DNA from: Loxodes magnus
Taxonomy: Eukaryota; Ciliophora; Karyorelictea; Loxodida; Loxodidae
NCBI GenBank assembly: GCA_946699065.1
Contig: CAMPDV010000020.1
Location: forward strand, 744,001-808,000
Direction: 5' to 3'
DNA: 64,000 bases
Numbering within the stretch: the first letter of the stretch is position 1; every line of letters starts with the position of its first letter. The notes below the pieces were generated by a model. The model was not told where the DNA came from. It did no database searches and saw nothing but the letters and a program-made list of their open reading frames with translations. Below are positions 50,453 through 63,074 of this stretch, in pieces. Made by a program: the position numbers and the translations under genes.

Positions 50453-53400
50453 ATGGAAATTTTAGAATAAAGTGAAGGAATTGAATACGCTCCTTCTGAG
50501 GAGCTTGCGTAAGAATCTCAACAAGATGAGGTGCTCGTAAAATAATTGAGCTAAAAAATAATGGAGCAAGCTGCTAGGCTGACTTAACTGGAATCTTACA
50601 AAGTTATTTGTGAGTAGAGAATCAAATAATTAGAGCCTTCCCATCCTTTACCAGTGACTAAGTAACACTTAGCAGAAAATAAGAGTGAATTGGAAGATCT
50701 ACGTATTTAGTTGTAGGAGAAGGAATAAGAACTAATGTAGTTTATGTAAAAAAACGATATGCTAGAATCTCAGTAGCAGCAGTCATACTCATAAGCTTGA
50801 AATTAAAAGAGCATTCAGATTCCTGATATTGTACATCCAAATTAGTTATTGAATCCTTCTGAAGACCATTACATTCATTATTCCAAACTTTACAATTTGT
50901 ATATATCAGTTTAGAAGGATAAATTGAGTCTTGAGCAGTCTTTAAGAAGCGAAATTCTAAGTAACGAGGAATAAAGAAATTACATCGAACTATTAAAGTA
51001 GGCTATTGAAACTAATTTAGAGGAGCATGGATTTACAGAAATACTCCAGAGATTCGGAGATTAAACTGTTGACATATTTTTAGATTTGACTAACATAAAG
51101 CAAGAGTCAGATTTTTATAGACAAGAACACTATAAATTGAATGCTCAAATAGTAGATCTGGAATAGTAAATCACAAACTTAAAAAATGATCTTAACAGGC
51201 AAAATATTTCTCAAGATGAATAATAATAATCTTCAAGATAGTAAATTAACGAAGATCTCAATAAAGGAATTTAAGCATTATCAATGGCAAAGACTTAAAT
51301 TCAGAATTTGGAACAAGAAAAGCAGTGAATGCTTGAACTATTTGACTAATTCATGGCCAAGGAAAAAGAATACGAATTAACAGTAAAATAAAGTAAAGAT
51401 AGTGAAAAAAATCTCTAGGAACAGATTTAGTAACTTAAACAAGAATCACTTGATAAGGAACTCTAATCATAAAGAGATCTCACCGATCGAGAAGATTAAA
51501 TCCAAGATCTATTAAAATAGGTGGAAGATTTGAAAAGCAATTATTAGAAATTAGATACAAATCGCTAAAATGAGCTTAAGGACTAATTAAGCATTATGAA
51601 TATCTAAAAACAATAAAAAGATAAATTAATAGCTGAACTAGAATTTAAAGTTAAAGAATACGAATCTAATTAACGCTAAGTTCTAGATTCATGCGATAGA
51701 TAAGTTTAAAATCTGTAAGAAAAAAAGAAAGACCTTCAAAAAATATTATAAGAAAAGGAAAAGTCAATAGAAAAATCTTAAGATGAATTAGAAACAGTCA
51801 AGTCAAACCTTCAAAAGTAGACTTAAGAAATAAGTAACTAAAAGTAAGAAATTAAATAAAACTAAAAGGCAATTCAGAAATTAGAATAGTAATTAAAAGA
51901 GAAGGAACTGGAGATATAAGAAAATAAGAAGTAGCATAGTATAAAGGTCTTACAATATGACTAAAAATCTAACGATATTTACAATGAAACTCAGACAAGA
52001 ATTGAATAGATGCAAAAGGAACACAAGGAAGCGATTTAGAATTACATAACTAAAATAGATAATCTTTAGTCGCAGTGTGAAGAGTATCAATAGAACATAA
52101 AATATAATCAGCAAGTAGAATAAAGCTTAAAAGAAAAAATTTAAATCTTATCTGAGGAGAATCAAGTTTTAAAAGCTCAGATGGAAGTTTTATAATAAGA
52201 GAGTGACCAACTAAAGATATAGATGTAAAGCTAAAATAAAGTATTTTAGAATCAAAGTGCCTAGTGATAGGAAGAAGTAAAATACTTAAGAACCCTTAAC
52301 TTATAAGAAAAAAATTCTCAATCTGAAAGCTTTGCCAAGCTGAATACTTCAATAAACTATCAGTAGCAAGAGATTTAAGAATAAAGTTTAAAAATTATGG
52401 AATCTAATGCAAAGACTGTTCATTTGTAGGAAACTATTAAACTTATTAAGAAAGAAAACGAAGCTTTATAGAGTAAAGTTTAAGTTCTTAATGAAAAGAA
52501 TGTTAAATTCGAATTGTAAGAAATGGAAACTGAAAAATTAAAATTTTAGCTTTAGAGATTAGAGGAAGAAAAATCGAAATTTGACCAAAACTTGGCAAAC
52601 TTATAGGAAAACTTACAAAATAGTCAAAATTCTTCTTTCTAACTAGCCTAAAAGTTACAATAGCAGTAGAATTTAAATTTGGAACTTGAATCTACTTTAA
52701 CTAAATTATCATCTGAGCTTGTTGCTGCCTAGTAATAAAGTGATAATGACTAGCAGAAAATTCAGCAACTATCCTTTAACTTGAATGAAGTATTTGATAA
52801 GTTTAGTTAATTAGATGATAAGTTCAATAGCACGAATTTAGAAAAGCATGCATTAACTCAATAAATTGAAAGCGTCACTATTGATAACTAAGAGTTATAC
52901 TAGAACAATAAGTAATTGCTAGAAGAAAGTGAAAACTTGAATGTATAGAATAAGAAGTTTGAAAAAATACTAAACAATGTTAGATTAATATTGACGGAAA
53001 CTTTTTAAGCTGCAAAGCAGTTTGCATGCCAAGAATAAAACGTAAATTTTAAGATAATCAGCTTTTCATAGCAAAACTAAGATTTAACTGTAGAAGATAT
53101 CTGCTAAGCTATCTAGGAGTTTACTCTTATGATACTTAACGAAATATAGAATAACTACTAGTTAATCGTTGAAAATAAGCAAATGATAAGTTAATATGTA
53201 AAGCATTGTGCTAAGATAGAAGCTCAATTGAAGCAAGGAATTTAAGACAACATAGAGTTACGAAGTAACGAATAGCAATTAAAGTAGGAGTTAGAAGAAT
53301 TGAGGGAAGAAAAAAGACAAATTTACTCAGAAAACGATATACACTATAAAAGAGAAGATTAGTTATAAAAAGAAATAAATCAGATGAAAATGTAAAACTA

Positions 53401-54301
53401 GATGCTGGAAAATAATAACAAGCAACTAAGACTGTAACTTGAAAATATCACCGTCGAAAAAGAGTAACTACTATATGAATTCTAGAATAACATCGAAATT
53501 CAGTAAGCTGATTTTAACTAAATTTAAAAGACTGATATCTTATTGATTTAGCTGACCAAAGAAAAAAAATAGTTAGAGCTTATTCTGAATAAAATGCATA
53601 GAGCGATTGCATCTCCTGAACTTTAAAAATTATTTGGAGAATTAATTTCTTTGACAAATGATTAAGAAATAAATGAGAGAGATTTAGATAATTAGAAAAA
53701 TAGTTTGACTAAATTTTAAAAATAGATGCTACAATCTCCTGTGGAAAGCTAAAGAAGAATAATTGAGTAAACAAGAGAAGATATCGCAAAGCTCGAACAA
53801 ATAATAAAGCAAAACGAATAAAGAAAAATGATGATTGAAGAATAATTAGTCGAGTTAGAAAGTCTCGAAAGATAGAAAATTTAAATTTTTTTAGATTTAT
53901 AATCAAGAAACACTCAACTAGAAGAAGAGCTTAAGATATTTATTCGTTAAAACGAATGTCTAAATTAAGAGAAGTAAGAGTTTCAAAGAAATTATAACTA
54001 GTTACTTGAAGACTGTAGACAAAAAGAAAGACAAATCTCTATGCTGCAAAGCTAATCTTTAAGTAAAGTATATTCAAACCGCACTTTAATCTCATAAAAC
54101 TCAAAGCAGAGCTTACTTGATCCAAATAAGCTACAAAATTTTGAAACCTAATCTATGCTTGAGCAGAAGTTGGATTCCTCTTTTAAAAGCAAGTAATATT
54201 ACTACTCTAACTAGAAATAAGATTAATCAGAGATAAACAGAAGTATGTACAATAGAAATTATCAAGCAAGTGATTATAAGCCAAACTAGAGATTCCTTTG
54301 A
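50453..54301 (+). CDS. giant coiled-coil protein, 1282 aa
   Basis: One uninterrupted frame of 1283 codons from ATG to TGA. Apart from a short head and a Ser/Tyr/Asn-rich tail, almost the whole protein is heptad-repeat coiled coil rich in Glu, Lys, Gln, Leu and Asn, like long cytoskeletal, basal-body or Golgin-type tethers. Under the standard code there would be dozens of stops, all TAA or TAG read as Gln. I see no motor, calponin or GRIP domain. Its place beside a kinesin-like gene and other coiled-coil genes is suggestive only. Confidence 0.9.
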
Positions 54302-54559
54302 CATTCTTCACAAAAAACCTTTAATCTTAATTTTATATGATATAATTATAAGCAAATTATATTTTTCTCCATTTGTACTTCTATATTTTAACTAGTCAAC
54401 TATTATATTATAGTATCGATAAAGATAATTATAATACTTCTTAGCATTAGAGAATTATAAGATAAGCTAGTTCGTGTATTCTTTTTATTAATACAATTAA
54501 ACAGAATTTATATCATATTCAGTTAAATTTGCTTATTTTATTTTATTATATTAAATGTA

Positions 54560-56292
54560 TCAAACGCATATTAGTTTGCTTTGCTGGTAATTATCATATG
54601 AATAAATATTTTGGAAGAAAATAAATGGCAGATTTAGTATTACACCACAGTATTAAAGATTGATGGTGTGTGGAGCTAGTAGTTTAGTAATAAGTTTGTC
54701 TATCTCCTCATAGCTTTATAATGCAAACATTTAATTCTATTGCTTTATTTCTTTTTTAAGTAATTAATATGGAATTTCGTTTTAATAATGAAATATTTAA
54801 AGTATGAAGATTTAATTAGGAAGTTAATGTACTTAAAAGACAGTCCTAAGAAATTTTTAATGCAAATATTTATTAACAATAATTTAAAAAATTGTAACCA
54901 TTTTTTTGGCTTCTTTGTTTTCTTATTCTATAGAAAAATCATTTTCATATTTAGAAAATTCTAATTTTCCAGGATTTTGAGATTTATTTTCTTGTGCAGA
55001 ACTTTCTAACCTTCTGTTTTCAGGACTTTTATTTTGATTTCTCAGAAAAGTAACTCCTGTAATATCGCTTTAGCTTTTTTAAGTAATTGAACTTATTTGA
55101 AGCGACTTAGATTCTGGCATATCTTCAGTTTCATTTATTATTTTGGCAATTTGAAAATCTTTTTCTTTAAGTTTCTCAGCGAGTTTAGGTTGTATAATAG
55201 GAGTATAATTTTAAGCTTTTTTTGACAAAGAATATTCATTGTCAAGCAACTCCTTTCTTGCATAGATTCCATGTTACTATAAAATAAGCTAGAAGTATTT
55301 GACTATCTGTTCATGGTTGCATATAATTAAAATTTCTTCATAATATTAAAGCATGTCCACATGACATATTTCATATAGGTATTTTATTACTTCCAATCAA
55401 TTTTTGCATGGATTTTTTTTGCTTCCTATACATGATAAAATAAGAGCATTTTCATTCCTATCGTTACATATATGTATATCAATTTGGGCCTTTTCTACAC
55501 ATCATTTAATGATTTCCAAACTTCCTATTTTACACGCAAGTAAACCTAAGTTCTATCCATTTTCATCCAATCCATGTATATCAAATTGTTCCAACTCATA
55601 ATAAGGATTTTCCTGAAAAAAGTTAAACATATACTTAATAAAGTCAAAATGATCGTTTTCAAGAGCTTTGTGATATGCGTTTTTGTTATTTCACTTTATC
55701 TTCTTCTCATTTGAAGAAGTACTTGGTCTTGTACTTGTTGGACTGCTTAGCTAAGTTACCAGCCAATTCTCATCATATATTCTATCAGAATTTTTGCTTT
55801 TTTTGTAAAAATTTTCTGTTGAATTAGTTTCTATAACACCACTCTAAAATTTTTCTCAATACATTTAAACATACAATACTAACAGTAATTGCAACATTTG
55901 CAAGTTTCCATTTTCACATATCATGTCTATTATGTTTTTTTTAATAACTTGGAAAGTTTGCTCTGCTTATCATAGATCAGCTTTAAATTCATAAAGTAGC
56001 ATTTCACATATTTTTCCATTCCCTTAGAATATACTTCATGATAAAGCATTAAAGGACACCTGAAAATATAAAACCTTACTTCTTTAATTTAGCACAGAGT
56101 TTAGTTAATATCAAATGTTTTATTTGTTTCTTTCTTAAATTACTACAAAGTAGACTACAGCTTATCTGGCCTATCTTTTTCTATATACATCAGTATTTTT
56201 TGATGGACTGCATTGTTTATCTATTTTAATTTCTCGGCAGGTTTAATCCTGAACTTAGTTCTGAAGCATTTGCAAGGATCGCATTAACCCAT
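54560..56292 (-). CDS. ankyrin-repeat protein, 570 aa
   Basis: Exon 1 (56080-56292) and exon 2 (54560-56059) are joined across a 20-nt intron; the total is 571 codons from ATG to TGA. Several ankyrin-type helix pairs are visible: CENGNLQMLQLLLVLY, NAYHKALENDHFDFIKYMFN and DENGQNLGLLACKIGSLEIIKWCVE. The family mediates protein-protein contacts. The C-terminal third is a disordered Ser/Glu/Lys segment and a helical end. Trp in the repeats are partly TGA. No membrane segment. Confidence 0.85.
56060..56079 (-). other. intron, 20 nt
   Basis: GTAAGGTTTTATATTTTCAG. It joins QIKE to VSFNAL. Confidence 0.8.
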
Positions 56293-57698
56293 TTTAAATT
56301 AAATAAGTAGTTAAATAATCTTTAACGTTTATAGCATCTAATTAAATCTATAAATCCCCTTATTTTAAACCACTTTACATATTATTCCTTCCCCCTTGCT
56401 TTGCTATACTTATCTTAATATTTATTTTATACATTTTAAGTTCCTATTATTAGCTTTATACACTTTTCAAAATGCTGTTAGAAGCAAACTTTTAAAGAGT
56501 GTAGAGCTATAAATATATGCTAGTGATAAGAAGCTCAATGCAGATTTTGGATAATACTCCAAAAGAAATAAAAATAGGAAGAAGCATTTAGGAATAACTA
56601 AAAGATGAATCCCTTTGAGATAGCAAAGCAAAATGAACAATATGTATGAAAAGGATATTTAAGTAAGGGCAATAAGCCATATTTATATTGACATTTAAGC
56701 ACTAAGATATAATTTTTTATGAGAGTTTAAACAATACATTTTTATATTATCCATACATCATGTCTTAGTGCTAGCTTTCCTTCTATTCATGATATTTACT
56801 TTTAATAATAATTATGAAACTTATTAAAAACAAAGCTATAAGAGTATATTCAATAACAGGATTAAAGGATGTATAATATGCTTTAGCACTTCCTAAGATG
56901 AAATTAGAAAATAGATTTTGCTATAGCCAATAAATAAGTCCTATTGACTTATGTTGAATTATCTATATTAATAAATAAGAAGGGCTAGCAATATAATTAG
57001 ACATATATAAAGTTAAGTAATTATCCATTTTTTTAAAATAGATAAAAGAGGAACAATAAACTAAGTTTTATCAAATTTATTAAAAAATACTTTTTTAACC
57101 AAAATCCAGGATAAATATCACAATGAAAAATCTAAAGCAAAATTTATAAATTAAGATATAAATGAAAGCGCTTAAGTAATTTATCATAAAAAGGAAAACA
57201 ATAAACAATTAAAATTACATGTAGTAAATATAAATTGATTTTAAATAGTAAATTACATAAATAATATTTAAATCATAAGGATTCTCTCAATTGGTTGCAT
57301 AAGCATTTGAATATATTTACTAATATACTTTAAAAAATAATATTTAGACATTAAAGTAAAATAGTTTTATTTTATAATAGTCTTAAATATTTATGATGCT
57401 TAATTTCTAGTTATTAGACTAAAATTAGATTCCTATCTTAATTATTACTTATATGCACATCATTCTGAGTATTGCAAAAAGACTTTAATCAGTGAAGAAT
57501 AAAAGAAGTTGGATGTATTTGATTAATAATACTTACTATTTATTTAGAAAGACTTAGAATAATAAAAACCTTAGATTGAATAGTTGACACACTATGCAAT
57601 AAGAAAGAAAATGAAGGCTATTAGTTATTTTGTAATATACTTTTATGCTTGCTAAAAGAAGTTTAAACTAATTTTATGTAATGTAAACTAAATATTGC
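56293..57698. other. AT-rich spacer, nothing recognised
   Basis: Low-GC region of 1.4 kb between two leftward genes; no gene or structured RNA supported. Confidence 0.45.
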
Positions 57699-58877
57699 TC
57701 ACTTCTAAAAGATACTTCTAGATATAATAAGTCTCATTATTTCATTTGTGCCTTCCAAAATCATATGAACTCTTAAATCTCTAAATATTCTTTCTATTTA
57801 ATATTCTTTTAGATAGCCATATCCTCCATAAAACTAAAGGCAATTATTAACAATGTTAAAACAAGCCTCAGTTGCAAATTTTTTAGCCATCGCTACACTA
57901 ATTGTTGTATCTTGGTGCTGAGAATCGAATTTCTTAGCTGATTCGTAGACCATTAATCTTGAGGCTTAAAAATCTGTTATACAGTCTGCAAATTTAAAAC
58001 TTAAGTGCTAAAAATCATGCAGCGGTTTATTAAACTACTTACGTTCGGTCATATATTACTAGGTTCTTTCTATTGCTTCCCATGCTCCACCTAAAGAACA
58101 ACTAGCTATATTAATTCTGCCTCCATCTAACCCATTCATTGCAATCTTAAAACCATCTCCTAATCGACCTAATAAATGAGATTTAGGAACTTTTACATCC
58201 TCAAAATGTACAAGTCCTGTAGGATGACTATTCCATCCCATTTTTTCCTCATTTTTTCCAAATGATACACCTGGAAAATTCTTTTCAACTAGAAGGCAAG
58301 ATATCTACTTTTCACCAGTTTTGCACATAGTTACATATAAATCAGATTTCCCCATTCCAGTAATGAACGTTTTTTATCCATTGAGCAAGAAATGATCTTC
58401 CTTTTCAACAGCATTTGATCTCATTGAAATAGCATCGCTTCCACTACTTGGTTCTGTCAAGCAATAAGACGTAAACCAATCTAAAGATATGCACTAAGGT
58501 AAAAGATTTTAACGTTACCAATCATTTCCATATGTAGCTATAATGTTAACATTCATGTTATGAACAGCCAAATAGGCAGCTGTTGGCACACATCCTTTCG
58601 ATAAAGCTTCAAATATAATTGCACCTTCAAATCTTCCTAATCCAATTCCTCCGTATTTTTCAGGAGTATAAATAGCAGAAAATCCTAAATCAGCTGCTTT
58701 TTTTATGGTTTCAACAGGGAATATTTTGTTTCTATCTCACTCACTAGCGAAAGGAGCTAGATCTTACCTAGCAAATTAGAGAGCAAGTTCTTGAAGAGCT
58801 TTTTGGTCTTAGTTTAAAAGAGAGTTATCAGTTAAGCATCTAATAGAGAAAAGGCGAAATATTTTAATAGAACGCAT
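57699..58877 (-). CDS. acyl-CoA dehydrogenase, isobutyryl-CoA type
   Basis: A mitochondrial flavoenzyme that oxidises acyl-CoA to enoyl-CoA, most like the ACAD8 group of valine breakdown. 392 aa, ATG to TGA, no intron. The start [13 protein letters not shown] is Arg-rich and amphipathic, like a mitochondrial presequence. Family signatures in order: [11 protein letters not shown] (Trp as TGA at 58737-58739), [12 protein letters not shown] (FAD/substrate loop), [34 protein letters not shown] and the catalytic-Glu region [14 protein letters not shown]. The last Glu is the conserved base of this subgroup. Length is normal. Confidence 0.96.
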
Positions 58878-58907
58878 ATTATAAGAAAAATATTTTTAAA
58901 TTATAGT

Positions 58908-59474
58908 TCATGATACTGCGGCCTTTAGTGCAGCTTGTGTTGATGCTTGACTCATCTCTCTTCCTACATCAATAGCTTTCTTAGACTGCTCCTCTAAGTT
59001 TTTGTCAATTTTTCCTTCATACTTAGATAGTATAGGTCTTATGACGTAATGATAGACTAAATAAGCTCCTTTTGTTTGAGGTAAAAACATAAAAACAATT
59101 AGTCCAAGCTTAACGAATTCATAGTATGGAATCCAAAAGAAAATCCACTCCTTAAATGAATCCAAAATATGCAATCCTGAATATACTACCCAGTATGTAA
59201 GCCATTGAGTATCGTCTGATTTTTCTTTAGATTCTACTGCCCTTAATGACATGTATGAAGGGAAAAGAATGCCTATAATTTATTCTACAAAAACCCACGC
59301 CAAATCCATGCACATGTAAATCACAATTGGAGAGGCTATAATCAAAATCAATATAAGATATTTGATTCCAATCGTGTCAGATACAGTTTTCATGCCTGGG
59401 ATTTTTTCTAGTTTTTCTTGGCAAGTATTCATCAAATTTTTTTTTTGCGTTGTATCGCCTTGCTAATCTGACAT
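58908..59474 (-). CDS. REEP/Yop1 (TB2/DP1/HVA22) ER-shaping protein
   Basis: 188 aa. Two long hairpin-forming hydrophobic segments (about residues 40-80 and 105-140) carry the family motif TQWLTYWVVYSGLHILDSF and the PYYEFVKLGLIVFMFLPQ-type second hairpin. An amphipathic C-terminal helix follows, rich in Ala, Lys and Glu. These proteins bend ER tubules. ATG to TGA, no intron. It lies 30 bp upstream of the acyl-CoA dehydrogenase start on the same strand, so the promoter of the latter must be very short or overlap this gene. Confidence 0.95.
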
Positions 59475-59818
59475 TTTATAAATATAAAGCAAAATAGCAT
59501 TCAATCATTTAAAAATGAAAGATTCTGGTATTTTGCTTTATAACCATTTATTTCAATTTATAAATCCTCTATTTTCTCTCCTTATAACTTAATCTTTGAA
59601 AAAATTGCTTGATATATCTTTCTTGCTCCTTACTTTACTTTTAAGCATTAAAAGGCTTTGTAAGCCTTTTAAAATAGATTAACTTTATTCTTAATAACTG
59701 AAAATCTAATAATTAAGTACTGAAACTTTAAATTAGGTTTAGACATATAATTAATTAACTAGAAGGACTGTATTATTAATCTATTTAACTTTAAGCTTTA
59801 CTACTCATATTCCTACTC
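59475..59818. other. AT-rich spacer, nothing recognised
   Basis: Short low-GC stretch upstream of the REEP-like gene. Confidence 0.5.
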
Positions 59819-60850
59819 TCATTATATGGATTATGTCAATGCATCCAAATACTGATTTGCCATAAAAGATAACAAAATTTACTCTTTTTAACAATTCTAT
59901 AATAAATATGAGGGTTGCTTAATTTTAATATGCTAAAATGAAAAAATTAACTAAAAGCTATAAATTAATAGCATTACTCCTTCAAATTAGAAAACTTTCT
60001 CAGAATTTTCCTTTCAAGTTTTAATATCCATAACGAAAGATCTCTAGCTATAATTTTTCATTAAAAGGCCTCTGAATTGGTTAATTTTTGCTTTATCATG
60101 TTGGATATTTTGGAAGCTTTCTATAGAGTTAATATATGCAAATTTTCTTTTACCTTTGGATTTTGACTTTTAGAAGTAAGGATTTTATACTTTTTCAATA
60201 TTAGGGTTACTTGTCTATCTTATCATTTTCTTGGCCATTTTAAGCTAATTTTTCATTTTCTAGATGCCTTTGTACGGATTACTTTTATTGGCATATTTAT
60301 CCAATCCATTTTTAAAGAATGGAGATCTATATCCTTCTAGTTTAGATCTTAAGTAGTTCGTCCTTACAAATTATACGTTTGATACTTCATTATTTGGCTA
60401 ATAAAATTCCTTTTTAATACCAGCTTAACACTCTGAAATTTCTGCCTTTTTCAATATTTTAGTTATTTATATTTAATGTGCGCTTTCACTATTCATGTAG
60501 TCTTCACCATTGAAAGGAAAATTTATCTTGAAGGTCCCATCTTTTTTGATTATCTTAGCATTTCCAAATATTTTCTTTTACTTAGGCGTAGGTAGATTAT
60601 AAGCCTACTTTCAATCCTATCAGTCCATTTTTTCTCCTCTCATAAGTTTAAGTTATACTTATTGCTTTAGATCTCTGTATTAGAATGAGCTATCATTACT
60701 TCTGACTGATCTAAGTCCTTAAATTTTATTTTTCTAGTTTTGAGTTAATTTTGATTTCTACTCTTGAAACTTCCTTGTAGAAGAACTAGCTGACGATATT
60801 TTCCTTTGATTATCTTTTTATCTGTCAATTAATTAATTTACAAGCTGCAT
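59819..60850 (-). CDS. anonymous basic protein, 343 aa
   Basis: A 344-codon frame from ATG to TGA. Lys/Ser/Gln-rich throughout, with a central globular-looking stretch (KIFGNAKIIKKDGTFKINF, FNGEDYMNS). No known motif. An internal TGA after MDIKT could be an earlier stop; the segment beyond it is short and hydrophobic. Confidence 0.5.
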
Positions 60851-61061
60851 TTTATAAATTTAAAGCTTTAATAGATCATCAATTATAAGACTACTTCCTT
60901 ATAAGAACTTTTATCATTCCAAACATTCTCTTCATTTCAGATTTAACTTGAAGTGTTTTTATGAAAAGGAATAAATAAATGGTTAGTCTTTCTTACTTTT
61001 CTTAAACATTAAAAGACGAAAAGGAGCTACTAGCCAGCAACTAATTGATTCAAACTCAAGA

Positions 61062-61472
61062 ATGATTGTTAAATAGATAAATCATTCTTTACAAAATAAT
61101 TGGCTTTAGTAAAAAGTAATAGCAAGCAACTCAGTTAATCATTTAATGCTTACAAATAAAGAAAAATATTAATTTCAAGCTTACAACTTATGCTTTGAGC
61201 ATTTTAAATATATCTATCTTGAAAATAAAATTAGAAAGAATCAATGTATAAGCTAAAATTATCATTTTAGTCAGTTAAAGAATAAAGAAAATAATTAAGA
61301 ATCAACAAAAATAAATAAAGAAGATCCAGTAAAAGAATCTATGATTCATTCTTCATTAAATACTCCTTTAAATATTTATAAATATCATGCTGGCATTAGC
61401 TTATCATTCATGTAAATACATGAATAAATATTTATAATTTACGCTAAAATTTTAAATAATATACAAAATTGA
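61062..61472 (+). CDS. anonymous protein, 136 aa or longer
   Basis: A frame ending in TGA at 61470-61472 encodes a Lys/Asn-rich helical protein (FQAYNLCFEHFKYIYLENK). The ATG at 61062 is the nearest in frame, but the frame stays coding-like upstream to about 60950, so the real start may lie in an upstream exon. No family is recognised. Confidence 0.4.
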
Positions 61473-61796
61473 GTTTAATACAATTATCATTAAGACTGTT
61501 TTATTTATTATACATTTCACCCTAGTTTAACTACATTTTATATAATAATCTGACTAAATATCTGTTTTTGATAAGATTATCTTATAAAACCTTAACTACT
61601 TTAATATATTTAACTTTCTTTAGAAATTCACATATTTTTATGCTTATTTTACTTGAAAAATGCTTTGAATGTTGAGATTCTGTTCATAAAGGAAGCTACA
61701 GAAATTATGTTTTAACTGTTATTTGGTAATTATAAAAACTCTTAAATTTTTAAATAATTTATATATAGTTTTGCTAAGTTATTTCTAATGGAGTTC
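61473..61796. other. AT-rich convergent spacer
   Basis: Nothing recognised. Confidence 0.5.
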
Positions 61797-62846
61797 TCAT
61801 GCTTCAAAATTGGCAATTAGTTGCTGGCACTCAATTAATCCTTTTGACACTTCAATAATGGCTACTCTATATTCGTCTTGAAGCATTTTTAGTTAAGTGT
61901 TATTATCATCAATTCTCTGAACTTCTTATTCTCTTTCTTATATCATTTATAAGTTTTGATTTTCTATTCTTTCTCTCTCTAAATTTTGATTATCAATACA
62001 GTTTTAATCTATTCTGGTTTCGTAAACTCCATGGTAATCTACACAAGTTCCAAAAACTTTTCTCTTACATTCTCTACCTATCTTAACATTATATTTGCAA
62101 TCTTTTTGAGGTGGGATTTCAATAAATTGAACTTAAGGAGGATATTCCAAAGGTTTTTAATCAAGAATAGTTTAATATTCTAACTCCTGCCTTTTATAAA
62201 TTTCACATTATGTTATATTTAATTACGATCTTAATGCCTATAAATCATTTGATATTAATCTATTTCTCCAATCCTTTGATAAAAGCAAAGTACAAGGTCT
62301 TCCCTCCAGATCCACTTTTTCAGCATTCTCTTCAACTAGTACATCTCCTTCTTTAGCAAGACTTAAATGCTTTAGCGAGTCTTTCCTAAATTTATTCATT
62401 ACTGTTGTAATTGAGCATTTAAGTTCATTTTCAACGATATTCTTGAAAAATTGGACAGAATAACCTTCTCGAATATTATTAATGTCTTAGACAAAAAAGA
62501 ATTCTACGATAGTAATTTTGTTTTATTCTAATGCTTCGAAAAGGTAATAAATTGGCCATATGCTGCCACTTAAAGTTATATTTTTTCCTTAATATTTAAT
62601 AACTTTGCTCCGATCATCATCGAGTCCAACTGAATCAATTATACCCAAGTCTGCGCAGTAAACTATCACATCTGTACAAGAGGAAGTCTCTTAATCAAGT
62701 GGACAAATTTCGCTCTTACATCCTAACAAATTACTGATAAAGCTTTTCCCAGTCCCAGTTCTTCCACACAAAATCTTAACAGGATTATTTTAGTTGATAA
62801 CAAGAGTAAAGCAGATGCAAACTACAAATATTGTTAATAGCTTCAT
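61797..62846 (-). CDS. AIG1/GIMAP-like GTPase with signal peptide, second copy
   Basis: 349 aa, exactly the length of the protein at 18837-19886 and collinear with it. A hydrophobic signal-peptide-like start (about residues 3-17) precedes the P-loop LCGRTGTGKSFISNLLGC. DSVGLDD follows at the G3 position, then the shared segments DINNIREGYS and GDVLVEENAEKVDL. The C-terminus is a charged coiled coil ending IECQQLIANFEA, matching IDCQKYIANFDP in the other copy. The two copies have diverged at many positions, so this is an old duplication kept under selection. Function unknown. Confidence 0.8.
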
Positions 62847-63074
62847 GCAAATAAATTATAATCTAAATGTCTCCAATAGAATTTATAGGAGTCATTTATT
62901 TAAATCTATATTATAATAATCCAAATCTATTTTGGATTATTATATTTCTTTATCTTTCTTACTAATTTATTTTAATTAAGGCTTCTCTTAATTTTATAAT
63001 CCCTTATAAAATTCTACTAATACAGTTAAGAGTTTACCTTGCTTAGAAGTAAATAGATTAAATATATTCCATAA

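Noticed and set aside
51186..51380. Standard-code ORF of 64 codons
   Set aside because: Off-frame segment within the giant coiled-coil gene.
55404..55601. Plus-strand standard-code ORF of 65 codons
   Set aside because: It is antisense to the ankyrin-repeat gene, whose motifs and ATG-to-TGA frame are clear.
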